From Lyophyllum atratum (taxonomy: Eukaryota > Basidiomycota > Agaricomycetes > Agaricales > Lyophyllaceae): a stretch of 64,000 nt of DNA. Below are positions 21,933-32,251 of this stretch, piece after piece (the first letter of the stretch is position 1; every line of letters begins with the position of its first letter). Below the pieces are notes generated by a model. That model saw only the letters and a program-made list of their open reading frames with translations, did no database searches and was not told where the DNA came from. The DNA lies in assembly GCA_014905825.1 (NCBI GenBank), contig JACGCN010000042.1, forward strand, positions 124,001 to 188,000, in the 5' to 3' direction. The position numbers were made by a program, and so were the translations under genes.

Positions 21933-22313
21933 TCAGGTAGTCCACTGACACCCTATGGCAGTACCAATGACAGCCCCAGGGCTCTATGCCATTCCTCGCC
22001 TCAATACCTCAAAAATAACGTAGATAGATAGATATACAGAACACTAACCGTCATGCGTACACAACATGCAGGCAATTGCTCAGTTATACCACAATCAAAA
22101 GGGCCCGGCGCGCAGTCGACTGGGTGGATTGTTGATCATCGGTCAGTGCTGAAACGGCGGACAGCATTGGGTCGAAATCTCACTGCCAACGTTTCCAACG
22201 GGTTTCGTGGATGGTACAATAGCACTGCAGCACATCGGTTTCAAGTCGCAGGCCTGAGCCGTCACAAGCGGAATGGCAAGGAAGACGGCAGCGATTGTGG
22301 AGACGAATTTCAT
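21933..22313 (-). CDS. Hydrophobin-like secreted protein, copy C
   Basis: Three exons (22313-22184, 22119-22049, 21983-21933) sum to 252 nt, or 83 aa. The signal peptide and eight-cysteine order match copies A and B (C-x5-CC, DC, DC, ACC, IGC). The last exon differs: it lacks two bases relative to copy B, and the usual CAG acceptor is gone. Using the nearby gcatag acceptor two bases earlier restores the frame and the eighth cysteine, giving the ending GTAIGCQWTT. If that acceptor is not used, the protein would lose its normal C terminus. The gene is therefore probably functional, but its transcript should be confirmed. Confidence 0.7.
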
Positions 22314-22951
22314 GATAGATGGTGTGCGGGATACTTGGAGGAATTTGGAACGAGCTTTCCGGGGTGGTTCCCTGCCAGTGAGCTAGGCTCCAGTGTCATC
22401 TTATACCTTTGCGCGGCTCTTACTGTCACTTGCCCTCGATTCCTACGGCAGTTACGTGGTAGCAAGGTTCAGTGGACCTGTTGCGATAAGAACCTGTACT
22501 GGCCGCGTGTTCCAATCTCAGTTTAGTAGTTTGAGAGGAGCTCGACCAATGCCTCATGCTCGTTACCCCATTACAGCTTCCAGACAGACGGCAGGCAAAG
22601 GATCAGGCGAGAGCGAAATGAATTGCGAATAGACTGAGTACCAACACGATTTCGCGCTTCTAGCTAGCACCTTTCTATTCCTAGGCGAGGTTCAATCAGC
22701 ATTCGTGATCTATGACGAGGAAATCCAAGAGACTGCAAAACTCGCCAAGCTCTGAACAGATTACGGAGCTTGATCACGAATAGCTCTTGTACAGACAGGT
22801 GAAGAATGGAGCATTGACGAGAGAAAAAACTTCTTGCACCAACAGCCTAACGAACAGAGTAAAGAGTGGAGTTGGCGGAGTTTCAGTCAAGTGCTTTGAC
22901 CGCTCTTGGCCGACCCGTCTGTCGGCTTGAAACAAACAAAACGTACACGTA
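22314..22951. other. Upstream flank of hydrophobin-like array and transposon flank
   Basis: The left 150 bp are the duplicated promoter unit of copy C. The rest, up to the transposon end, contains no supported gene. Confidence 0.45.
22397..22407 (-). promoter_or_regulatory. TATA-like box of hydrophobin-like copy C
   Basis: The reverse strand reads GGTATAAGATG, 84 bp upstream of the ATG at 22313. It carries one change from the stronger boxes of copies A and B. Confidence 0.55.
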
Positions 22952-22978
22952 CTGTACTATTACGACCTGGTCTTCACG
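22952..22978 (+). repeat. Left terminal inverted repeat of transposon
   Basis: Begins CTGTACTATTACGACCTG and matches the reverse complement of 27325-27351 with a single G/A difference at the eighteenth base. Confidence 0.88.
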
Positions 22979-23119
22979 TAACGCGTAACATAGGCCGTGA
23001 AGAGAAGAGAATTTTACCTTCGTAACGCATAACAAAGCATTTTGAAGAGCGTTATGGCCCAAAAATTTCGGGTCGAAAATTTAAGTATTCTCCGCTATAA
23101 AATACATCCGATAGGTACT

Positions 23120-26100
23120 CTATGAATCGCTATCGTAGTTTGAGTTGTCCGTCCACCACTTCGCCGAGTAGAGAACATTTTTCTTCTTCTTTCGCATGCC
23201 CCGGCCCTGATGAGGGGTAACGTCCGTTGTCTGTCCTTCAACGCACTCAACGAAGGTCGTCTCAGCATCCGCCGTTGACGCCAAACCACCTCCAAGATCC
23301 TCTCGAGGAACATAGTCAGCATCATCATTGAGTCCCAGATCAGAGTCATGATTGTCGTTCGCGAGCAACGACTGTTCCTGGGCATTCATGACTTCCTTCA
23401 AAGGGACCTCACTATCATCTCCGAACAGGTCAACGTCATTTTCTGCAATGTCTTCGGCCTGTGCCTGTTCAGAACTGAGCTCAGGTGCTGAATGTCGTCC
23501 TTGCTGTGTGAGCTCGGCATAGAAGTCCGGATCCGAAATAGGAAGGTTACGGAGTGCTTGACGTGCTTCGAAACTAGTCAGGCTTTCATAGGACAAGTTG
23601 AATTCACCAGCTTTACACATAGCCCAGGCCTAGACAACGGAAGAATTACTTAGCATGATAAAAATCATTGATAACTCGCGATACGCACCTTCTTGATGAT
23701 GTTGGGCTTGTTCAATCTTTCGAACGCATCCCACATCCACTTCACTGTGCGATCCCGAAGAATCGGAAGCGTTGTATCAATCAATACGTCGTCGACCTCT
23801 GTTCCATTTTTGAGCTGAGAAAATACCTCCTGAACGACGTCGTCATGGGCTGACTGCTTCAGGGAATGCTTGAAGATCCGCTGGAAGCCAACGTCGCAAG
23901 GCTGCATCAGACCAGTCAAACCAGCTGGCACAAAGAGAACAATGATGGTAGCGTGTGAAGTTGCCATCCACGTCAGGAATTCGTCCGACCGATGGACAGA
24001 CCAGCAATCGATGAACCACATTGAACATTGTGCGTGAGGGAGTCCTAGATCCCGCTTCACAGCCTCGAAATGAGGGGCCAAGATAGTGTTGACAAAGTTA
24101 CGCATCGTAGCTTGCGTCGACCAGTACGTTTTGGTCTTGGATGACTCGAATAGAAATCCCGCCTCGAGTGATTCTTTCATGCGAGAGGCGTCTTTACTGG
24201 GTAGCGAAGCATTTGTGGAGCCTTTGTGGATGGATTGAAATGGGAGGAGGATGCCGTCGTTGGTCAGCGTAACAAAGACAGTGATCGCTCGTTTCTCTTC
24301 TGAGCCCACTGTGGAAACCTGTGTTGAGCCTGTTTTCGCGTAGGTCATGTGGCAACCTTGAGCAAGCGTCATCTGAGTTTGGTCACTGTTCGCCATGAGC
24401 CGGGACGGTACAGCATGGTCCTTTACCACGTAGGCTGCACGAAGTGTAGATTTCCGCATAATCTCATCTGCATTGGCCGGTATCTTGCGACCTGCGCGGG
24501 TGGAACGACGCATACTCCAACCCAACGATCGACGAATGAACTTTGCAACGAAGTCTTCTGAACAGCGGAATAGTGTTCCATCCGGCGAAGGCTCCTTGAA
24601 AATTTGTGGTGCGTGATGCTCCAGATGTCCGATTATGAGCCCACGGATGGTGTTCAAAGTGAGGGCAACAGATGTATCCCGGAGACCTTGTAGGAATTTT
24701 AATATCTCTGCCGTCACTTCAGGATATTTAACCTGTTTTGACCACACTTTAGGCCTTCTCTGTCAGAAAATTTGAACGTAGAACATACCAGGACACCGAC
24801 ACGAGTTGTCAATCCCCCCGGCTTATTTCCATTGGCGACGCGCTCGAGTGTTTTGACACTCCAGGCAGGCCGATCTCCCTCACGGTTGATCCACCCACCA
24901 AGAGTCTGAGGAGCGAGCTTGTGGAATAGGATCGGATCGACTCTCTTGAGCTCCTTCACGATCAAGGTCGGTTGCATTTGATGACCCATGCGCTTTGCAA
25001 CCCTGTCAATCACTGACCAGACCAAAGGTGTCATCCAGTTAGTCAATACAGCCTCCTTGTAAACCTTTTCACGCTCCCGCCCAACTTCGCCCCGCCCTTG
25101 CCTTACTTCCTCCTTGAACGATCGATACGGCCTTGTAGCCTCAGCAACATTAAGTGACGACGATGGCTCGGACGCAAACTGAAGAGGCTAGAGGTTGATA
25201 TGATTAGGTTATGGGTCCGTCCCCGCCGACGGTTATAGAGCAACTAAGTACCTTCGCTTTTCGAACAAGCTTTCCGTCTTCATCACGAATCCCTAGTGCT
25301 TTGTCTGCGACAACTTTCCTATCTCGGAATGCTTGCGCACGAGCTGCTCCCTGTTCTCTCTTTTCTTCCTTCGCTTTGGCCAAATCTGCTTTGTCACGGT
25401 CCTTGTTAAATTCCATGTTTTTGCACCATTCTTCCCGCAGCCGAGCTCGATCAGCAGCCACTCTCTCATCCGATGCGACTCGAAAGTACTGGGTAAGTTT
25501 CCGTGGTCCCGTGCTCACACTTGTCGAGCGTGATCTTTTGGCAGACTCAGGCAGTGTGGTATGTGCTGGTGTGTCTCTTATACTTGAAGCGAGAGGCTGA
25601 TTGGAACGCTGTTGATTAGAAGAGGTGATCTGCAGGGGTGGCTCGATGTGGGCGTCTTCGAGAGGTGGAGTGTGAACATGGACATCAACTTCCATCACGA
25701 CAGCGGCGGCCACGGTACAAGTAACGACGTCGACCTCAGCTCCGTCCACCACCGCGCCCGAGAGTGCCAGGCCCGAGTCATCCGTGACGGAGAAAAGAGT
25801 GGGTGTGAAGAGGAAACTCTTCCCAGCGGGCGCTAGTTCGAAGCTGGCGATCAAACCGAAGGGAATCTGGGTGTCATCGGGGCGCTACATCATTTCCTTT
25901 GGTCAGTTAAGTCCTTGTACATAACAAACGGCAAACTCACGCAATCCATAATCCGCTTAGCTACGCGGACGAAGCACGAGATGCGCTCGTGAGCAGCGTC
26001 ACTCGGGTCAAGGAGGTTAATCTTGTCAGGCAGGCAGAGGCGCCACAGAGAGTTCAGAGCCAGGATTGAACATGAGTATGTATCCCTTTGCTTCGAGATC

Positions 26101-27125
26101 GGTAAGTCTTTCAATCGAAAGTCTTTCTTGACATGCTGCCTTATCCACCATACCAATGCTTCGCAGACTTCAACATCTGATCCCCCGAGTGCATCACCAT
26201 ACCAAACCACCAACTCAAGCACCTCGATAGCCACTGCGACCCAGTGTGATTCCTCAATGTTCACGATTCCGCAGAGGCCCGAGCGGATACCTGCTGCAAG
26301 CTCCTCTCCCACTGCCCAGATATGACGTGCTCCTTTCCTCTCTGCATCGTATGGGACCTTTTCTCGATCACGGTACACTTCTAGGACCTTCCGAAAAAAC
26401 TCAACATTCACGACTTCGCATTTGGTATCCGACCCGGCGGACCGTAGGACGTGCCATCGAAGGAGATCGAGCTGCTGGTTGATGTGAACCGTTGCCAGCC
26501 ATGCGTCGGACAGATACTCTGCCAGTCTTGTAGCTGGCTCGTCCTCGGTGAACCCGTAGGTTTTCCCTGCCCAGGGCAGGCTCCGCAGGGCTGACTGTGC
26601 ATCTTCACAGATTCGACGCTTTTCGGGCTTGCGGAACGTGTTTAACTTCTTCGTCAGCCAGAGCTCTGCCTGCATCCACGGCTCCCTCGCATACTGACGA
26701 AGGCGTGACACATCGATCCAAAAGGTAATGACCCACAAGGGGAAGAGTCCGTGATCAACACCCTGTGGTAGGTGACGGTACTGCATTGATAGTGCTTCTC
26801 CGAGCGATTGATGAAGAAGGATCTGATCTTTTATGTGCTGTAATGCTGTCCTGCATGGTATGGGGAGAGACTTTAACTTCTCGATGTCAACAACGTCTGG
26901 CGGGCTCGGCGACCAGTAAGGCTGTTCTCTCTCCGGGGCATTGTCAGACCTGGCTTGTGAGGGAAAGTCGAATTCCAGGAATTCGGAGATTGAGCAAGTT
27001 GGGTCTGGAAGTAGAAGAGGCCGATAGTACGCAGGAATTATGAGGAAATCCATGTGGCTTGCAGGATTTTGGCAACTCGCTTTGCCTTCAAGTCCGAACA
27101 GGAAACTTTCTTTGATTTTTGACAT
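23120..27125 (-). CDS. Ulp1-like protease / DDE transposase fusion
   Basis: Five reverse-strand exons (27125-25941, 25884-25252, 25187-24789, 24759-23689, 23629-23120) sum to 3798 nt, or 1265 aa. All introns are GT-AG and phase 0. Residues 200-395 are a Ulp1/SENP (C48) cysteine-protease domain: WLATVHINQQLDLLRWHV, His294 in SHWVAVAI, Asp311 in WYGDAL, Gln346 and Cys352 in KQRDTYSCSI. Residues 396-610 are a charged linker with a KAKEEKREQGAARAQ coiled coil. Residues 620-800 are helical and probably bind DNA. A DDE_1/CENP-B-type transposase core follows: Asp865 in NSDQTQM, Asp990 in FIDCWSVHRS and Asp1028 in QPCDVGFQR. The tail is acidic and ends in a KKKK patch. All catalytic residues of both enzymes are present. 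The start was chosen at MSKIKESF, just below a TATA-like CATATATATG; an in-frame ATG lies 52 codons upstream. One polypeptide is inferred from the splice joins and needs RNA evidence. Confidence 0.85.
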
Positions 27126-27324
27126 CCTTTCTACGTACAATCTGACTTGAAGACCTAATGAGTACGTACAGTATACATATATATGAGCCTCGGTCGGCCG
27201 CCACACATTAAGAAGTCGGCACCGCTTGTCCGAATGGGCATGAAGAGATCTACCGCTTCGTAACGCTGAAATCGGACTCATGAAGACGTGAAGAGATCAA
27301 AAATTTCGTAACGCGTAACACCCC

Positions 27325-27351
27325 GTGAAGACTAGGTCGTAATAGTACAGT
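27325..27351 (-). repeat. Right terminal inverted repeat of transposon
   Basis: The reverse complement of the left repeat with one mismatch; followed by TA (27352-27353). Confidence 0.88.
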
Positions 27352-28292
27352 ACCCTTGAACTCTCCCTCCTAGCTCGTCGACTTATCCTGCGCACTGACG
27401 TGGACTGGCATATCTATGTGTTGCACGGACATATCCAGAAATATCTGACTGCATACTCGGCTTAGACGGGGATTATGAATCACAATCCGACGACCAACAA
27501 ACGGTCCCGACTGTCCTTACATTTTTATTCCTGAGGACCACCATGACCTCCTTATCCCCGGAATGGGCAGAGGAAAAGGAACATTAAATTACGAGTAAGA
27601 CAACATTCCAGACATACCAGCCTGACCTTCACGATTGTACGACAAAGGAAGATAGTAATAGTCTATCAGGTAGGAATGATCTGGCACAAGACCGTGTTTC
27701 TCGAGCATATTGCTCGTACTACCTTCCAAGCCCTAGAAACTATGCCCCTCAAACGCTTACCCGACACCGATAGATATAATTCCCTCGTGCCAATCATGGC
27801 AGCACCGCCATTGACATCTACCGCCCACCACACACAGCCACGAACGAACTGGGCGCTCAGACTCTCGATTGCTCCTGGAGTCATACTTCGAAGGCCCTGA
27901 GGGCTTCTGATCGGCGGCTACGTTTCTAATCGTTCGTCTGTATTCTGTGTGCGGAAGCGTCGGCTGCCAGGTGAGGCTGTTTTTGATGGCAGCATTACTT
28001 GATCAAAGGGCGCCTAATCGCGCCGTCTTTCGAGCCGTTACAGCAACAGACACAGCTTGAATACCCAATTACGGACAATCGGGACATTTGTCTAATACAT
28101 GTGCACCTCGCCGTTAAAGGTGGCATGCATCTTACGCTTGACCCTTTGTTGTGTTAACGCGGTGCAGCGCAACCTTTATAAAAGATCCCGCCACAGCGTT
28201 GTTCTCACCCAGTTTCCTTGTCTTTCATTCCTCACAAGGCCTTTCTTATCAGTCTCTCATCGCCCCATACAAGCCCTTGGTGAACTAACAAC
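27352..28292. other. Intergenic, promoter of pseudokinase gene
   Basis: No supported gene is seen. A TATA-like tttataaaag lies near 28173, about 120 bp before the start of the kinase-like gene. Confidence 0.4.
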
Positions 28293-29523
28293 ATGCCATC
28301 CCGAGGTTCAAACGTGAGTTTTTCAGCTTAGCGCTGAGTTATACACTACATACCGATATCGTCCTAGAGCGAAAGATACATGGCCTCTTGTTCGCTTCAT
28401 GCTCTCCCAAAGGAGAATCCAATCCCTGTGATCAATCGTGATCCACATTCGGGGAATGCATACATGTCCGTTCACCATGGTACAATTGGACAACTCGCGA
28501 TCCAGGTCAAAGTATGGCGTGGCGCGCCTATGGATAACGCCACACGAGACCAGTTCATTACGGTAAGGTTTCCTTTCCGCTTTCTGCTGTACGCGCGTAC
28601 TTTTCTGCGGATTTCTGATTATCTATATTATGCGCAGCACCTGGTGAAAGAGCTCGATGATTGGAAGCGCGCTTCCGGGCACAGGAATATTAGCCCTTTC
28701 CTGGGTATTATTGACGGTGTTTCATGGGAACATTTACCGTCGCTGGTCACGCCGATGTATTCAAATGGGAACATACAGCAGTACCTTAGAAGGAATCCTA
28801 AGGCAAATTTACTGTCTTTGGTAAGCGACTCCATTACAATCGCAGGACTGTATTGACCTCGGTTCCCGACTATAGCTGCACAATGTAGCAGACGCTCTCA
28901 CCTATATGCACAGCCTAAATCCTCCTGTAGTACACGGAGGCGTGCAGGGTGTAAGCCATTCGTTCCATCATGAATTTAAGCACTTTCTTATGGAGAATTG
29001 TAGGCCAACATATTTATCTCGGACGAGGGTGAAGCCCATCTAACCGACTTATGTATCAACTTTTTGCCTCGTCCTCCGGGGATTGCAGTGGCAGGAGACG
29101 AACTCCAGGCAGAACGGTGGATGGCGCCTGAGATCCTCGACCCGTCTCCAGAGTTGCAAAGTGACTACAATGTCACCACACCAGAAACAGATGTATATAG
29201 CTTCGGGATGGCAATGCTCGAGGTCCGTCTCCTACTCAGTTAAACGGTAATTAGCAGCTTAAAAAGTTGCTTTAACACAGCTGTTTAGCGGAAGCAGACC
29301 CTACGTTAACAAGAGGTTTACTGCTGCGGTTATTTGCGCCGTGGTTGAAGGGGTTAAGCCTCCCCGCCCGAACACAGAATCATTGACTGATGAAATTTGG
29401 AACCTGATAGAACTCTGTTGGGCACATAACCCATGGGATCGCCCAAGCATGGCCCTTGTCAGGAGCTCGATCCACGCTCTTTGGCTTAGAAGTCTCTCGT
29501 CCTCATATCCTAGGTGTCGTTAA
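28293..29523 (+). CDS. Kinase-like protein lacking catalytic motifs (pseudokinase)
   Basis: Six exons (28293-28313, 28368-28562, 28638-28820, 28876-28950, 29004-29222, 29281-29523) sum to 936 nt, or 311 aa. The kinase fold is clear: HRNISPFLGIIDG, PMYSNGNIQQYLR, VADALTYMHS, GANIFISDEGEAHLTDL, WMAPEIL, DVYSFGMAMLE, FSGSRPY and a CWAHNPWDRPSM C-lobe helix. The layout is that of mushroom tyrosine-kinase-like proteins. However, the catalytic HRD/HGD loop reads VHGGVQG, so the proton-acceptor Asp is absent, and the DFG position reads DLC. It should therefore be catalytically dead or strongly impaired. Splice sites and frame are intact, which argues for a maintained scaffolding or allosteric role rather than decay. 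No partner can be inferred. Confidence 0.82.
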
Positions 29524-30128
29524 TCCTACTTCAATCATTTCCCTAATCTACTATATACCCGTCCATCATATGTATCCGCTAGGCTCTGTATCTTAACCCC
29601 ATACCCGTGTATTTTCAGCTATCTATTCATTCAAATTCAAATAATACAAGGTTTAAAACCCAAAATGTGACGGAGAGAGGCCGCGGTTACACCGAGTGAC
29701 CCCTCACTTCCAAGATGATGACAACGTCTGAGACCCAAATGTAGCCTGGTGGTTAGAATCCGACTCTTAGGAAACCCAGGTTGGATTTAGGTACTCTGCA
29801 ACAAGGATCAGGCTTGGGGGACTCACCATTCCATCCGCGGCTTTACGGATGATACTCGAGCACTGTGTTGGCGGGCAAAGAGACCCGTCACAGTCCAGAT
29901 GGGGTATGATGCGGAAGACATGGCAATTTACTATCGAAAAGGTACGGTTCTATCCTTCCTCGCGAGGTTGAAAGAGCCGCATTGCCGATGCAGGAGCCAT
30001 GTCCCAAGCTAAGATATGCTACCGACAACGAAGATATTCTATGTTCATGAGATGACAGCATGAGGCCAAAGAAGTACGATAGAAGTGACCCGTCAACGCG
30101 CCTCGCCCACAACAGCGGTGGCGGTCTC
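29524..30128. other. Convergent intergenic region with tRNA-like sequence
   Basis: The 3' flanks of the pseudokinase and amylase genes. The only structure seen is the tRNA-like stretch at 29738-29796. Confidence 0.4.
29738..29796 (+). other. tRNA-Lys-like fragment (possible SINE head)
   Basis: Contains an A-box-like TAGCCTGGTGG, a GACTCTTA anticodon-arm-like segment as in tRNA-Lys(CUU), and a B-box-like GGTTGGATTTA. It does not fold into a full cloverleaf: there is no acceptor-stem partner and the B box is mutated. It is either a dead tRNA or the tRNA-derived head of a short interspersed element. Confidence 0.35.
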
Positions 30129-32251
30129 CTAAGCCACTTTGGCCCCTGTGTGGATGGCGACAGCACTCCTCGCAGGGACCGTTGCAGTGAATTTCCCTCC
30201 AGAGACCGTGAATCTGGGGTAGAATGGTTGGAGTGGCTGCGGGACAGAGGAAGATGTACGTACTTGAGACCTGTGCAAGATCCTGAAGAACTTTTCCCGC
30301 TAATGACATCGCAGTAGGACCCAGCCGCCAATGAGGTGGTAAAAGTAGTAGTCCAGGCAGAATCTGCATTATTGATCGCGACGAATCCAGCCGAGCCTAA
30401 TAGAGAGGTGCCATCATTCACATGGTGTTGACGAGCTGGTAGGTGCGCATAACTCACCGCGACCGAAGGCAATCTGTTGGGATTGGGGGGACACCCAATT
30501 GGTGATCGAAGCAGTCCCGACGGTGTTTCGGAAGCCCACCATACCACTGATGGCAACGTAGCGATGCTGGCAGAGGAAACCTCCACTTCCACCTGTGATC
30601 GAGCAAGTTCCAGCGCCTATGGTCATTCTTTCGTTAGGCGACAAGGTATATTAGACTATTGATCTTGAGACAAACCTCCGTTGGGTGCACCGTCGTCACT
30701 GTTCGAATATGAGTAGCTTGAAAGAATAGTTGGCGTTCCATAAGAATGAGCAAGGGAGAAGATGGTAGCAGTTATGTAGGTGTTTGACGGGGAGTTGATG
30801 TTCAATGACGCTCCATTCTATCGTCGGAAGGTTAGATGCAAAGGTGACGGAGGTGGTACCCACACACCCTCTCGGTATCGTGATTCGTCACGAAGACGTT
30901 GGCCTGGTTCCCTGCGACCCAACCTGACCACATGAAATGAGCGAGGAACCCACCAGACAACAGAAATAGGCTCACCTCGACCTTCCAGGTTTTGCAAATT
31001 GGATATGCCTCCCCCTGAGAATGCATCTTTCACGGCTGTAGTGTATCGGAACCTAATACCAATGTCAAACGAAAAGATCTTGGAGACAAAGTTCAACGCA
31101 CTCCTGAACGTCACCTGAAAAAAAATCAACTTCTAATCGTGTTGTAGGGAAAGGAAATCACGAACCGTTCATAGTGTACTCTGATGGCTGGACAGGTTCA
31201 CCTCCTCCCCAGATAACCTCTTGGGTGATATACGGTCTTGTCGTGAGACGGCCGAGAATGTTGCTGATATCACCAGCAGCGATATCTGGTTCAGAGTTGT
31301 TAATGGCTATTACGAAGTGTCTGCATAAACCCTCACGCTTTGCTGCGTCTAAACGGAAACCATCAACGCCCAGAGAGATGAGGTCATTGCCATATTGTGC
31401 AAGGCGCCCGCGGACATATTCGGTATCGGTAGCAAGGCTGATCAGATGGTTAGTATTCGCTCAGGGAAAAGCATTGCTTCAATTACTCCGCAAGGTTGAC
31501 GAGCTCGCAGGTTTGCACCTGAGTTCTATCGCCATAGTTTACGATGTCATCACCAGAAGTAAGCCCGCAGTGATGGAAGTCCTAAAAGGACATAAGAAAT
31601 TTTCCGCAGATAGAAGCAAGACGCGCATACTTGAGTTTGGTAGATACCTGGATAAACGTAATGCGTAAACGAGTCGCCGCCGACTCCAGTTCCAGAATCG
31701 ACGCCCGCCATATGGTTAAACAATGTGTCTGTGGAGCGAAATATTGATAAGAACCACCATTCGCGTGACGAAACAACTGACCAGCAATGACTTTGACTCC
31801 AGCAGCGTGGCAAGTGGAGATCATGCTAAGAAGACTCGCTTGAGTATATAAGATTGATCTCAAGCGGGACGGCTACCTTTGGAACTGAGCGCGATTTCCT
31901 CGTTTTGAGGTAAGCGTGTAGGAAACTGGCTGGTAGTCGGTCCACCACTGGCCACCCTGGATATGTTCCGCTGGCGGGCTAACTGCAACGAGGTCAGTAC
32001 ACTGGTCAAGAAACGGGCATGGCTGTAATACCTTGAACGAAACCATAGCCGGCGGGGCCAATGAAATTAGTGCATTCTGCCGCGACGCTGGCCCACGTCC
32101 ACTCAAACATCTGGATAATGACGGACTTCGAGCCAGACGGGGCGCGAGAGACGAGCGAAGCGCGTGTCATGTTGTCGAAAATCGGCCCAGCAAGGGCAGA
32201 GCACGACAACGACAACGTTACCAAGGACGCAAATGACGCTGAAAGCTTCAT
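30129..32251 (-). CDS. Secreted alpha-amylase, GH13
   Basis: Thirteen reverse-strand exons sum to 1500 nt, or 499 aa: 32251-32032, 31982-31877, 31825-31782, 31728-31631, 31581-31487, 31437-31166, 31114-31102, 31052-30976, 30923-30868, 30817-30676, 30616-30458, 30396-30264 and 30213-30129. A signal peptide ([15 protein letters not shown]) is followed by IIQMFEWTW. The barrel carries all three GH13 catalytic residues: Asp218 in DGFRLDAAK, Glu261 in [10 protein letters not shown] and Asp324 in VTNHDTER. The C-terminal beta domain includes [14 protein letters not shown] and [14 protein letters not shown] and ends HTGAKVA. The enzyme hydrolyses internal alpha-1,4 bonds of starch outside the cell. 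No starch-binding module is attached. A 13-nt exon (31114-31102) is required. Confidence 0.95.

Larger units (their letters stand above)
22952..27351 (-). mobile_element. Intact-looking DNA transposon with Ulp1-DDE gene
   Basis: A 4400-bp element bounded by 27-bp terminal inverted repeats with one mismatch (22952-22978 and 27325-27351, outer sequence CTGTACTATTACGACC). It is flanked by TA on both sides; the flanks also fit a GTAC duplication, which would make the element one base shorter at each end. The motif cgtaacgcgtaac (or cgtaacgcataac, or its core cgtaacgc) recurs just inside both ends at 22977, 23021, 27259 and 27308 and could be a subterminal transposase-binding repeat. The only gene inside is the five-exon fusion at 23120-27125, which has no stop or frameshift. 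A TA target and a CENP-B/pogo-type DDE domain point to the Tc1/mariner-pogo superfamily. The good preservation of ends and frame suggests recent activity. Confidence 0.88.
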
